Positions 9,209-17,111 of a stretch of DNA of 64,000 bases are shown here, piece after piece. Source of the stretch: Catonella massiliensis (GTDB lineage Bacteria; Bacillota; Clostridia; Lachnospirales; Lachnospiraceae). Position numbers and translations under genes: made by a program. Position 1 is the stretch's first letter. Each line of letters starts with the position of its first letter. Location of the stretch: the NCBI RefSeq assembly GCF_016651435.1, contig NZ_JAEPRJ010000001.1, forward strand, positions 2,790,001-2,854,000, read 5' to 3'. The notes below the pieces were generated by a model. The model was not told the DNA's origin. It worked only from the letters and a program-made list of their open reading frames with translations, and made no database searches.

Positions 9209-9556
9209 TTAACCATCAACTGAAAAATGCTCTATTTTTTCAAATTTTTCATCTAAAAATTCAAACTCAAATATATGCCAGTCATCAAAGGTCTGGTCAC
9301 AATAGCTCACCGTTCCCCGATTATAGTCTATGATAGGTTTCCCAAGACTATTCTTCACATCTTCTTTGCTTACATCTCCGTACATTTCCCTAAGGTCAGG
9401 CAAGATAAAGTCAATTATTCTATCAAAATTATCTTTATAATTCTTTGCTAAAGCTTTCACCTTATTTATATATTCCTCTGTAGGCTCCTCATCCCAGGCA
9501 AAAATCAAGTCTTCATAACTGTAAGTATATTGCTGCAAGCTTTCGTCAAATTCCAT
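9209..9556 (-). CDS. Small acidic hypothetical protein
   Basis: 115-aa strongly acidic protein containing YNRGTVSYCDQTFDDWHIFE and ending FEKIEHFSVDG. It resembles small DUF-type proteins of immunity clusters, but I cannot name the family with confidence. The start at 9556 has GGAGG 5 nt upstream; the frame also opens 4 codons earlier at a GTG inside the ribosome binding site. It is 22 nt upstream of the DUF2262 gene and likely in the same transcript. Confidence 0.6.
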   Translation of the reverse strand: MEFDESLQQYTYSYEDLIFAWDEEPTEEYINKVKALAKNYKDNFDRIIDFILPDLREMYGDVSKEDVKNSLGKPIIDYNRGTVSYCDQTFDDWHIFEFEFLDEKFEKIEHFSVDG

Positions 9557-9630
9557 TCTTTCCTCCACTTAGTTTCAAACGATTTATAATTATCCCTAAA
9601 ATCATAGCAGGCAATCTTATTGACTACCTA

Positions 9631-9927
9631 CTATGTATTAAAGTTATAATCCTTCTTTTTGAGCTCTCTAAAGGAGTTCAGTTCATCGTCTAGGTCATCC
9701 TGAATTATATCAAAATAAGAATAGCCTAGCTTATCATACAGAGCAATCAATTCTGACTTTCTAATTCCAAGAATTTCTGCTGCACGACCATGTGATATTG
9801 TTTGATTTAATATATATGGATATAGCAACAAAGCATTTCTTGTAAGCTCTGACTTAGGATCTATAACTTCCAGATATTTTGACATTCCTACCGGAACTTC
9901 AATGGTTATAGTTTCTGTTGTTACCAT
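9631..9927 (-). CDS. UPF0175 family protein (antitoxin-like)
   Basis: 98 aa. The sequence LLLYPYILNQTISHGRAAEI, continuing LGIRKSELIALYDKLGYSYF, is the UPF0175 signature, a short helix-turn-helix domain. Family members often sit next to PIN or similar toxins and are treated as antitoxins. No partner toxin is adjacent here; the neighbours are immunity-type genes. The start is supported by AAGGATG upstream. Confidence 0.75.
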   Translation of the reverse strand: MVTTETITIEVPVGMSKYLEVIDPKSELTRNALLLYPYILNQTISHGRAAEILGIRKSELIALYDKLGYSYFDIIQDDLDDELNSFRELKKKDYNFNT

Positions 9928-10099
9928 AATGCCACATCCTTTCCCTATCCCTAATATAATTATTTCTTTTCCTTAATTATAACTATTTTTTCTACTTTAT
10001 ACAACTAAAATCAAACCAATCAATCTCAAACAATTTCAAAACGATTATAATTTTCAGGAATATCCGGTACATTTGAATAATCATTCATATCGGCAGTTA

Positions 10100-10483
10100 T
10101 TATCCATGCCAAGCATAATACATTCCCTGGCTGACAGCACGCTTAATATTTTCACTATTCATCCAACAGTAGTTTTCTTTAATCCACTGCTCCCCTTTAT
10201 ACTGTAATTCCACATTTGTTCCTTCATTTTTATAATCATAGTTGTCATAAAAATACTTTTCTATGGAATCCTTGGTTTGCTCAATATAATCAGCAAGATT
10301 AATCTTATCTTCGTTTGAAATATTAGGATAAAGGTTTTTAACAATTTCGCCTACCGGTGTACAAATGTTATCTCCAAATTCCAGAGATTTAGCGTATATT
10401 TCGTTTAATACATTTTCAAGAGTATTATCAAATAATTGATGTGTTATTTCATTTTTCAAACTTGTGTACTTTGAACATTTCAT
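10100..10483 (-). CDS. Hypothetical protein, immunity-island member
   Basis: About 127 aa, largely helical and acidic, with GDNICTPVGEIVKNLYPNIS and a Trp/Tyr-rich C-terminus (WIKENYCWMN ... YYAWHG). Not recognised. I place the start at 10483 (AGGGA 5 nt upstream), but an ATG-ATG pair 24 nt further upstream (10507) also has a purine-rich site, so the true start is uncertain. It lies 31 nt after the SUKH-like gene and is probably cotranscribed. Confidence 0.55.
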   Translation of the reverse strand: MKCSKYTSLKNEITHQLFDNTLENVLNEIYAKSLEFGDNICTPVGEIVKNLYPNISNEDKINLADYIEQTKDSIEKYFYDNYDYKNEGTNVELQYKGEQWIKENYCWMNSENIKRAVSQGMYYAWHG

Positions 10484-10514
10484 TATATTCCCTACTTTCA
10501 ACATCATTTACACC

Positions 10515-10847
10515 CTAATCAAAATCCTCACCTGAATGTTTAACAAACTCATACACATCTGAGGATGTACGCTTCATTTCAATCAAACCCAAAGCTCCCA
10601 AATCATTCATATAAATAGTATCATCAGAATCTTTTTTTATAAAGAAAGCCAAATCACCGTCCTGCCCAATCATAAGGTAATCAGGCTCCCATTCCTCTAT
10701 CTGATAAGTGGTATTTCTTTCTACCAAATCCGCCTTTGAATATAAGGTGATACCGCTGTCCTCTATTATAAATTCTCCATCCTCTCCCATTTCTGATAAA
10801 AACTTATCATATAAAGCAGGAAGTACAAAATCTATCTGATTATTCAT
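10515..10847 (-). CDS. SMI1/KNR4 (SUKH) family protein, short form
   Basis: 110 aa. LPALYDKFLSEMGEDGEFII, followed by GITLYSKADLVERNTTYQIE and DYLMIGQDGDLAFFIKK, is the compact SUKH arrangement: N-terminal helix, Gly-rich turn, then strands with IGxDGxxxFF. This form is typical of immunity proteins and orphan SUKH genes in Firmicutes. The start at 10847 (GGGGG 5 nt upstream) is better than the ATG at 10862. The cognate toxin is not in the window. Confidence 0.75.
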   Translation of the reverse strand: MNNQIDFVLPALYDKFLSEMGEDGEFIIEDSGITLYSKADLVERNTTYQIEEWEPDYLMIGQDGDLAFFIKKDSDDTIYMNDLGALGLIEMKRTSSDVYEFVKHSGEDFD

Positions 10848-10881
10848 TATAACCCCCTTCAAATATTTTCTGTTAGTATTG

Positions 10882-11085
10882 TTATACTTCTTCTTCGCTT
10901 AATTCTCTAAAATTAGAAATATGATACCCAAAATAACATTTACCCGATTTGCCTATAAATATTCCATGCTCCTTCATATTGGCTATCTCACCTAAATATA
11001 TCATAGGCAGGTCACCATAAAACGGATACTCACTTGTTACCTCTTCTCTTGTTGTAACCAAAGTCTTTTCTCTTAACTTGCTCAT
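10882..11085 (-). CDS. Small protein resembling a SUKH C-terminal half
   Basis: 67 aa. The sequence GDLPMIYLGEIANMKEHGIF continuing IGKSGKCYFGYHISNF looks like the C-terminal strands of a SUKH-3-type immunity domain without the N-terminal half. It has its own start with AAAGGCGG upstream, so it may be a working small gene or a truncated SUKH gene. The family call is tentative. Confidence 0.5.
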   Translation of the reverse strand: MSKLREKTLVTTREEVTSEYPFYGDLPMIYLGEIANMKEHGIFIGKSGKCYFGYHISNFRELSEEEV

Positions 11086-11138
11086 AATGCCGCCTTTCTA
11101 AGTTCTTTTAGTTTCTAAACCATAGTATAAAAATTCTA

Positions 11139-11597
11139 TCAATTCTCAAATTTTGCCCAGTCACTAGCAGATTCAATAATAGGCACCAGACAGTCTATCT
11201 CAAATTTTTCCTCTTCATAAGGATCAGAATACCCATCCACTATCATTATACCACGGCAGCGGATATGAGCCTTGCTATCCTTTATTTCAAAGACTTCTAC
11301 CTCGTATGAAACCATTGGTTCAGATTCAAAAATATAAAATGTATCTTCTCTCTCATCGCACTCTTTTACTGTGGTTACTTCAAATCTTTCTCCCACCAAT
11401 TCTTCTACTGAATTTTTATCTGTATCTATCGGATTAATGCATATAGCAGGCGCTACACTTTCATCACCAAAATCTCCTTCGCAAAAGCCAATATCCAATG
11501 ACCAAGACGAGGAATCATCTTCCTTAAAGAACATCAGACAGCTCTGCCTATCAGCGTAACTTACTTCAAATGAATATTTATCTCCTATTTTAAGCAT
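11139..11597 (-). CDS. Hypothetical acidic protein, immunity-island member
   Basis: 152-aa acidic, predicted all-beta protein with two similar halves, each ending in an I-x-x-x-x-x-C/V strand (IGDKYSFEVSYADRQSCLMF near the start, KFEIDCLVPI near the end). Not recognised. The start at 11597 has AGGAG 7 nt upstream. Flanked on both sides by other small accessory genes on the same strand. Confidence 0.55.
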   Translation of the reverse strand: MLKIGDKYSFEVSYADRQSCLMFFKEDDSSSWSLDIGFCEGDFGDESVAPAICINPIDTDKNSVEELVGERFEVTTVKECDEREDTFYIFESEPMVSYEVEVFEIKDSKAHIRCRGIMIVDGYSDPYEEEKFEIDCLVPIIESASDWAKFEN

Positions 11598-11712
11598 AAT
11601 CAGTCTCCTTTTATCTGCCTGCAAATATCTGTGTAATTATAGTTCTAATAATATCATCCTAATATTAAATATTTCACTTGTTACATCCTTTGTTTTATTC
11701 AAGCTCATCTTG

Positions 11713-12489
11713 TTATACATATAATTCAGGCTTTTTTACTATTAATCCATATTTTAACTTTGGTAGTTTAATTATATCATTGTAGAGTTTTTTTGTCTCC
11801 TTGCATGGTCTAAGGCTTAGATATTCCACATTTTCAAGGCTTAAAACCGGAGTATAGTCCTTGCTTTTAAGTCTAGCCATTAAAAAAGAAAAGAATCTAA
11901 GCTGTTTCATCCGAGTTAAAAAGTCCAGAGAATCTACCTGAATGTACTTAGGTCCAAGTCCGTCTCCACAAATAGAAAGACTCTCCAGGTTTTTAAGCAT
12001 GGCAAACGGACTGTAATCCACGATTTTTTGGAAATTTTCAACTGATAGAGCTACTAAGCTGTTTAACTTTGAAATAGGCTCTATACTGCTTACACCTGCA
12101 CCTGAACCTAAAGACAGGTAACGAAGCTTAGTGAGGTTGGCAAGCTTTGAAATGTCGGGATATACACCCCATTTAACATCAAGACTTATTAGATTTTCCT
12201 GCTCACAAACTGCATCAAATAATTCTTGAGGCATCCTTGTACAAAATGACAGCTCTGTAAAGGCCGTCTTATTGTTCCTTAAAAAGTCACACCACTCCTG
12301 TAATACACGCTTTTTCTCTTTTGCGCTCTTATACTGAGGTGTAAAGCTATCACCTAACTGTGTGCAGTTTATTATAAGTTCACTCTCACCATTATACTCA
12401 GAAACTTCTATTACTGACTTTTTCTGTGGTTCATCTTTATGAAAATAGTCAAATCCATATTCAATTTGCTTTTGGCTTAAAACAGGCAT
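11713..12489 (-). CDS. Leucine-rich-repeat-like protein
   Basis: About 258 aa. The middle and C-terminal part consists of irregular repeats in which L-x-x-L-x-x-L strands alternate with turns: LISLDVKWGVYPDISKLANL, LRYLSLGSGAGVSSIEPISK, LESLSICGDGLGPKYIQVDS, VEYLSLRPCKETKKLYNDII. This is the pattern of a small leucine-rich-repeat protein. No signal peptide, so probably cytoplasmic. The start at 12489 has AGGAG 7 nt upstream; an in-frame ATG at 12510 overlaps the preceding stop. Function unknown; the setting suggests an immunity-type role. Confidence 0.6.
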   Translation of the reverse strand: MPVLSQKQIEYGFDYFHKDEPQKKSVIEVSEYNGESELIINCTQLGDSFTPQYKSAKEKKRVLQEWCDFLRNNKTAFTELSFCTRMPQELFDAVCEQENLISLDVKWGVYPDISKLANLTKLRYLSLGSGAGVSSIEPISKLNSLVALSVENFQKIVDYSPFAMLKNLESLSICGDGLGPKYIQVDSLDFLTRMKQLRFFSFLMARLKSKDYTPVLSLENVEYLSLRPCKETKKLYNDIIKLPKLKYGLIVKKPELYV

Positions 12490-12506
12490 CTTTACTCTCC
12501 TAATCT

Positions 12507-12734
12507 TCATTTTTCTTCGAAATACTCTTCCAAATTATAATATAACTTCTTATCATCCTCCTCGTTATCCCGCAATACCAGCCACTTTCTTTGGTTTTCT
12601 TCGTTAACGAAAACAAAATTATGCTCACCATAGTAAGCTTGATAACCTTTATCTTCTAATACTACGATTTCTCCTTTTATAAAATCAAAAATATCTTTTT
12701 TAACAATATAAGTCTTCCCTATTTCCATCTTCAT
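12507..12734 (-). CDS. Small hypothetical protein (DUF3601-like)
   Basis: 75 aa, starting MKMEIGKTYIVKKDIFDFIK. Short beta-rich proteins opening with GKTYxVxKxFxD are known as DUF3601; the match here is suggestive only. The start ATG overlaps the stop of the preceding gene (TAATG), indicating translational coupling. The frame can be extended upstream to 12842, but that part is only the shadow of the preceding gene. Confidence 0.5.
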   Translation of the reverse strand: MKMEIGKTYIVKKDIFDFIKGEIVVLEDKGYQAYYGEHNFVFVNEENQRKWLVLRDNEEDDKKLYYNLEEYFEEK

Positions 12735-12985
12735 TATATATCTTCGCTTTCTAATATACTGTCTACATCCAAAAGTTCTCCGTTTACATCCATAATCTGT
12801 CCTTTTTCCTCTTCTGTCAAATTCTCTATGAAAATACACCATTCATCAGGATATCCCCCGACAAATTCCATTTTAGGCATATCTCTCTGATTCGGATTTT
12901 TAATCCACAAACAGAGCTTTTTGTTACCCCAAAATCTGGTTAGAGTTAGGCTTTGACCTTTATATATTATGTCTATATTTTTCAT
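12734..12985 (-). CDS. Small hypothetical protein
   Basis: 83 aa, containing SLTLTRFWGNKKLCLWIKNP and a C-terminal acidic helix. Not recognised. Its stop overlaps the next gene's start, and its own start lies 3 nt after the stop of a 33-codon frame, so it appears to be the middle gene of a coupled trio. Confidence 0.5.
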   Translation of the reverse strand: MKNIDIIYKGQSLTLTRFWGNKKLCLWIKNPNQRDMPKMEFVGGYPDEWCIFIENLTEEEKGQIMDVNGELLDVDSILESEDI

Positions 12986-12987
12986 TT

Positions 12988-13089
12988 TTAATAACCGTCT
13001 CCCTTACAGTTGCACCCCTTTACAGTACATTGGTTATTTTCAGTAAAAAAACTGTCTTTGTTCTTTGCATAATGATGAACATAAATCAT
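12988..13089 (-). CDS. Possible 33-aa gene or toxin C-terminus remnant
   Basis: A 33-codon frame with ATG and a GAGG site 6 nt upstream. The product reads MIYVHHYAKNKDSFFTENN then a Cys-containing tail. The HHYAxNKxxxxT string resembles the start of HNH-type nuclease toxin domains, but the frame is far too short for a nuclease. It may be a remnant of a toxin C-terminus or an unrelated peptide. Confidence 0.3.
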   Translation of the reverse strand: MIYVHHYAKNKDSFFTENNQCTVKGCNCKGDGY

Positions 13090-13119
13090 ATTATTCCTCG
13101 AACTCTCCCAATAAATTAA

Positions 13120-13533
13120 TCAGCTTAAATTTCTGTCAATATAAGCTCTTACCATATCCCAAAATCTATCATAATCATTATTTAAAGCAAGCCGGCTGCT
13201 AAGATTATTATACTCCTTATCATAACTACCGTCATCCAAAATATATAATTCTTTAGCCTTTTTTAGAACATCTGCTTCATCTTTTGCACCACAATTCTCA
13301 AGAGCATTTATGATTTCCTTATACCTATTACTTAAATTACCACTTATAACATCATCCAAGCCATCTATTTGCAATGCAGTATCATAATCAATAATAGTAA
13401 TTATGTCTGCAACAAAGCGTGGATATTTTTTTAACTCTTTATACACTTCCGGCTCTGAATAAATATCTGCCATTGCCTGCAAGAAATCATCACCTTTTAA
13501 GTTTTGTGCAAATGCTTTGTCTATAAAATTCAT
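13120..13533 (-). CDS. DMP19/DUF4375-like protein
   Basis: 137-aa helical protein. The stretch ALQIDGLDDVISGNLSNRYK followed by IINALENCGAKDEADVLKKA resembles the DMP19 (DUF4375) pattern, where a Gly-rich turn precedes an ALexxGAxxxAxxxxxA helix pair. Such proteins are frequent in immunity-type clusters. The family call is from motif memory, not an alignment. Start ATG at 13533 with GGGAG about 10 nt upstream. Confidence 0.55.
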   Translation of the reverse strand: MNFIDKAFAQNLKGDDFLQAMADIYSEPEVYKELKKYPRFVADIITIIDYDTALQIDGLDDVISGNLSNRYKEIINALENCGAKDEADVLKKAKELYILDDGSYDKEYNNLSSRLALNNDYDRFWDMVRAYIDRNLS

Positions 13534-13674
13534 CCTATGTTTCTCCCTACAACTAAGCCACTTTTAAATACTTACTGATTTTTGATTTACTCTCTAATCA
13601 ATTTATCCACATAAATCCACATAATATTCTTTTTCGATAATCTAATCTTACACTTATTTACAACTTGATTGGAA

Positions 13675-14085
13675 CTAATTGTTTTCTATATTCTTACGCT
13701 TAATGAAAGTTTTAAACCATCCAACTACAGAAGCAGCCGTATAACCTATCGTATAATTTATGAATATATCTCTATATGCATTGGCTGCAAGCGGTTCCCT
13801 AATCCCTGTTACCCAAATATAGACAAACACTAGCAGTAGTGTAGGAACATATACCACGAGAGCCTTTAACCAATAATTTCTAAGCTTCAAAGTTTTAACC
13901 AAGATATATGCAAGGGTGATAATAAATACAATTATAGCTCTATCCAATTCATGCCAATTTCCATTAGGATCTTCGTAATATCCATTTAAAAGATATAACA
14001 CGCTATTAGAGATTGTCGCAAATGTGTATAACGCGGAATAAAGAAAAACCGCCTGCTTTAGCCAACTGTTCCATATAGATTTCAT
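13675..14085 (-). CDS. Small membrane protein, four predicted TM segments
   Basis: 136 aa with hydrophobic segments at roughly residues 10-32, 45-62, 70-92 and 108-125 and a lysine-rich cytoplasmic tail. No family recognised. The start has GGAGG 7 nt upstream. It follows a predicted lipoprotein gene and another membrane protein gene, so this trio (14971-13675) may act at the envelope, as membrane-type immunity proteins do; that is inference. Confidence 0.55.
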   Translation of the reverse strand: MKSIWNSWLKQAVFLYSALYTFATISNSVLYLLNGYYEDPNGNWHELDRAIIVFIITLAYILVKTLKLRNYWLKALVVYVPTLLLVFVYIWVTGIREPLAANAYRDIFINYTIGYTAASVVGWFKTFIKRKNIENN

Positions 14086-14112
14086 TACTCTTCCTCCATA
14101 AAATTAAATTTT

Positions 14113-14451
14113 TCATTCGTCTTTAACATCCACAAGTACAGCATCTTCCAAAGAAAAATAATCGTTCATATTACTGCTAAGACCAGAAGCATTCCATGCC
14201 TGTTCAAATGTTATCTCTTTAAGATTACTTAGATATACAAAGGTCGTGTCTACAGCAGCATTAGGTATTCTACCACTTATTTCAAGACAATTTTTATATG
14301 TATAATTACCACAAGTCCAACTACCATCACTCATTTCACTATAGGTTTTGCGGCTTCCTTCTATTGTATTCTTTACAACAACTTCTTTTTTACAGCCTGT
14401 TATATTAAATATTAAAATCAGGCAGGTTAATAATATAATAACTCTTTTCAT
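14113..14451 (-). CDS. Small predicted lipoprotein
   Basis: 112 aa. The N-terminus MKRVIILLTCLILIFNITGC is a lipoprotein signal peptide with lipobox ITGC, so the mature protein should start at Cys20 and be anchored on the outer face of the membrane. The mature part (GSWTCGNYTYKNCLEISGRI) is not a family I know. AAAGGAG lies 7 nt upstream of the start. It is 4 nt downstream of the membrane protein gene before it, which suggests one operon. Confidence 0.7.
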   Translation of the reverse strand: MKRVIILLTCLILIFNITGCKKEVVVKNTIEGSRKTYSEMSDGSWTCGNYTYKNCLEISGRIPNAAVDTTFVYLSNLKEITFEQAWNASGLSSNMNDYFSLEDAVLVDVKDE

Positions 14452-14455
14452 AGAT

Positions 14456-14971
14456 TTACTCCTTTAATTTTGGCTTATTTTTACTTACAATGTATATATG
14501 TCCTATTCCAAATATTATACCAAATATAATCAAAAGAGTGTACATCATTGTTATTCCACTTAACAGAAACAGACAAGTGCCTATCACTGCCAATGTAATC
14601 TTTTTCCAATATGCTTCCTTGATAAAATATAACATCCACAGTATCCAATAAAAAATCAGCAAAATAATATTTCCAAAAGCATAAACCAAGAATGCCTCAA
14701 TAGAGCCAAATCCCAACTCACCCATTCCAAAATCAAATACCATAAGAAACATACAACCATATTGACCAATTTGTCCTAAAATTTTCATAAACTTATTGGC
14801 ATACAGCTTTTGATAATTTTTTACTTTAACCCTGTAAATAATATTTGGAATAAGAAATAAAACTATAATTATCAGCCCAAATACATTCATCCAACCAAAA
14901 TTCATTTTACCTGCCAGAAATATGCTTGTTGGTCCATCTGAACCTCCTATTAATGATAAATTGGTTAACAT
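14456..14971 (-). CDS. Membrane protein with N-terminal GGSDGPTSIFLAG motif
   Basis: 171 aa, with hydrophobic segments near residues 27-44, 63-80, 86-110, 120-137 and 140-158. The extreme N-terminus LSLIGGSDGPTSIFLAGK is nearly the motif found in beta subunits of Na+-pumping decarboxylases (GGADGPTAIF), yet the rest is too short and different to be such a pump. Function unknown. The start has AAGGAG 6 nt upstream. First gene of a probable operon with the lipoprotein and the 136-aa membrane protein. Confidence 0.6.
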   Translation of the reverse strand: MLTNLSLIGGSDGPTSIFLAGKMNFGWMNVFGLIIIVLFLIPNIIYRVKVKNYQKLYANKFMKILGQIGQYGCMFLMVFDFGMGELGFGSIEAFLVYAFGNIILLIFYWILWMLYFIKEAYWKKITLAVIGTCLFLLSGITMMYTLLIIFGIIFGIGHIYIVSKNKPKLKE

Positions 14972-15010
14972 TTTTCTCTCCTTTTATTCATAAAATGATG
15001 TTTTATATAT

Positions 15011-15152
15011 AAATGTTTCACGACAGCTCCTAATGATAAATTCTAAGCTCTCGCTTAGGCGGAGCGAAGCGGATGCCGGAGCGAGTCTGAAATGCTATCA
15101 TTCGGAGCGTCACTTAGGTTAGTTTATATAACTCGACAAATTAGAAGTTTAT
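15011..15152. repeat. Structured repeat, copy A (partial), joined to half a parS site
   Basis: Contains one hairpin module (type alpha, ~15029-15108) and the right terminus (CGACAAATTAGAAG) of the element described at 49981-50492. In the small inner hairpin CTAAG and CTTAG pair cleanly. At the left edge the sequence AAATGTTTCACG (15011-15022) is exactly half of a parS palindrome and then switches to element-like DNA. Confidence 0.75.
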
Positions 15153-15311
15153 ACGATAAACCATATTGCCGTTATTCCAAATATACATAATTGCAGACAC
15201 AGGCTCTTTTCCTTCTGCCCAAATCCATCCTGTATAAGTTGTAGAATATCCAAAATATCCTTCTGTCAAAATTTCAAATTCTACGTTTGAATACTCTTTT
15301 ATATAATCCAT
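15141..15311 (-). CDS. Small hypothetical protein ending inside the repeat terminus
   Basis: 56 aa starting MDYIKEYSNVEFEILTEGYF, predicted beta-rich and aromatic. Not recognised. I place the start at 15311 (GAGGT 4 nt upstream, 22 nt after the stop of the DUF6892 gene). The last codons and the TAA stop lie within the terminal sequence of structured repeat A, so the original C-terminus may have been replaced when the repeat arrived. Confidence 0.5.
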   Translation of the reverse strand: MDYIKEYSNVEFEILTEGYFGYSTTYTGWIWAEGKEPVSAIMYIWNNGNMVYRINF

Positions 15312-15333
15312 CGTTACCTCACTATTTCTTGTA

Positions 15334-16176
15334 TTATAATAATTCCACCTTGATACCTGCTGCATCGAATATCTTCTTTATTTTATCAAAATCATCCGTC
15401 AGAATTGTTGCTTCAGTTAGATTTGGAAATTGTCTAAGCTCCGTGAGGCTTACATCGTTCAAATCAAAATATCCGTCTTCGCCGTCCCACAGCGGAATGA
15501 TATTCATATACACTTCATTACCACCATCCATGTAAAATGATCCGACTTCTTTTGCTAAGCTCTTAGGTATCTGCAAATTCTTAAAATACTCAAGTGCAGG
15601 TTCAATTACAGTTTCACTTTCTGTGTCAATCTCTTCACCCTTATACTCTTTTGCAAATTCATAAATATCAAACTCAGGCTGTAATACATTTATGTCATAC
15701 ATCAACTCTTGGATGATTGCAAGCTTAAAATTAAAATTGTCAAACTGTAGATAGCCTTCTTCCATATTATTATAAAAATCTTCACTATATTTCTCATTCG
15801 CCTTGTTTTTTTCTATAGCCTTAATAATTTTTTCTGCTTCAGATTTGATATATTTATTCTTATCTAAAATAGCAGATATTAAAGGATATATTATAACTAA
15901 AAAGACTATAACCACTCCTATATATACAATACCAATATAATAATTTTTTCCGGCATTTTCTCCAGAAATGTAATTAATTAATCCTACTATAAAATCAAAT
16001 ATCATTTTACCACACATCACTAACAGCGAAATACAACCCAATGCTGACATCCAAAAAAATTCAGTCATCATCTCCCTTGCTGCCTTGTCACATATATCCA
16101 TCTTTTCTTCGATACTGATTAATTCAGAATCTTGGATACCTCTAAACCACGTTTCTGCTCTCTCTTCTTTTGTCAT
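15334..16176 (-). CDS. DUF6892-like protein with N-terminal membrane segments
   Basis: 280 aa. Two hydrophobic segments (residues ~38-68 and ~80-103) are followed by a soluble C-terminal domain. FNFKLAIIQELMYDINVLQP, then FDIYEFAKEY and IPLWDGEDGYFDLNDVS, matches what I know as the DUF6892 domain, usually a soluble immunity-type protein. The membrane-anchored form is less usual. The start has AAGGAG 7 nt upstream. It forms a cassette with the 56-aa gene and the acetyltransferase, bounded by structured repeats A and B. Confidence 0.65.
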   Translation of the reverse strand: MTKEERAETWFRGIQDSELISIEEKMDICDKAAREMMTEFFWMSALGCISLLVMCGKMIFDFIVGLINYISGENAGKNYYIGIVYIGVVIVFLVIIYPLISAILDKNKYIKSEAEKIIKAIEKNKANEKYSEDFYNNMEEGYLQFDNFNFKLAIIQELMYDINVLQPEFDIYEFAKEYKGEEIDTESETVIEPALEYFKNLQIPKSLAKEVGSFYMDGGNEVYMNIIPLWDGEDGYFDLNDVSLTELRQFPNLTEATILTDDFDKIKKIFDAAGIKVELL

Positions 16177-16201
16177 TAGCCTTCTCCTTTGATATTATAA
16201 T

Positions 16202-16705
16202 TCAAATTATTTTCTCTAAAACTACAGCTACTCCATGTTCATTTTCCTTTTCAATTCCGGTCTCAACAAACCCGCATTTCTGCCAAAATCTACTGCTTTG
16301 TGGGTTTCCCTTCATATAGGCAAGCCTCACTTTTACATATCCTTCTCGCTTAAAAACATTTAAGGCTTCATCAATTATAGAACTGCCTATTCCTTTCCCG
16401 GACTCTTTAATATCCACCATAAATAATCCTATGAAAATGGTATCCTCTTGTGGGAAAGATACGATATAATCCATCACTGCCACTAGCTGATTATCATTAA
16501 AAAATCCCAGATAAAACTTATCTATTAAGCTCTTCCCCGGTGGTAGTGCCCTCAAATCATTGAGTACAGATTCGATGCTTGGTTTTGGTGGACAATACTC
16601 AAAATATAATGGATTTCCGGATAACAAATTAAAAATAATTGGAGCATCCTCTTCTCCCATTTTTTTGACTTTGTATTTTGTAGATAGTATACTAAAATCA
16701 AACAT
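16202..16705 (-). CDS. GNAT family N-acetyltransferase
   Basis: 167 aa. The GNAT core is visible: strand FIGLFMVDI, then the acetyl-CoA pyrophosphate loop in KESGKGIGSSIIDEALNVF, and the C-terminal KVRLAYMKGNPQSSRFWQKC with GF. Substrate unknown. The start has GGAGG 5 nt upstream, and that ribosome binding site starts a few bases from the left end of structured repeat B, so any promoter must lie in or beyond the repeat. Confidence 0.85.
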   Translation of the reverse strand: MFDFSILSTKYKVKKMGEEDAPIIFNLLSGNPLYFEYCPPKPSIESVLNDLRALPPGKSLIDKFYLGFFNDNQLVAVMDYIVSFPQEDTIFIGLFMVDIKESGKGIGSSIIDEALNVFKREGYVKVRLAYMKGNPQSSRFWQKCGFVETGIEKENEHGVAVVLEKII

Positions 16706-16717
16706 AAATACCTCCGC

Positions 16718-17111
16718 AAATTCTAATTTTGTCGAGTTATATAATCTAACCTAAGTGACGCTCCGAATGATAACATTTCAGACTCGCTCCGGCATCCGCT
16801 TCGCTTCGCCTAATGCGCTCGCTTAGAATTTATCATTCGTAGCTGATACCTTAAACTTATGAAAATAACAACCCGAATACCAGATGAAAGACAGCCCCCC
16901 ATGCCCACATGTGGCTGATGTGTTTGTTTTTGCTGACTTATCAATTAAACAGCCGGAACTAATAATGCCTAAGCGAGCGCATCAGGTTTTTCGTCAACAA
17001 AGCCATATTACAACAGCATCTTACAGAAAAACCGTAGCGAGTCTGGACATTTATTAGTGAAGGCGTGACTTAGTAAGTTAACAACACATCAGCCATACAA
17101 CTTAGAATTTA
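16718..17111. repeat. Structured MITE-like repeat, copy B
   Basis: About 394 bp between the termini AAATTCTAATTTTGTCGAG and TACAACTTAGAATTTAT. It carries module alpha (16764-16839, arms CGAATGATAA/TTATCATTCG) and module gamma (16953-17065, arms ACTAATAA/TTATTAGT), both with the shared core CTAAGCGAGCGC...GGAGCGAGTCT. It fills the gap between the acetyltransferase ribosome binding site and the hydrolase stop codon, whose TAA is part of the terminus. Confidence 0.85.

Noticed and set aside
10026..10088. A 20-codon frame reading MNDYSNVPDIPENYNRFEIV
   Set aside because: Protein-like and perhaps the tail of a lost gene, but too short and without a clear ribosome binding site.
13603..13611. A perfect DnaA box TTATCCACA far from oriC
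   Set aside because: A single 9-mer in AT-rich DNA of this length is expected by chance, and no other boxes cluster around it.
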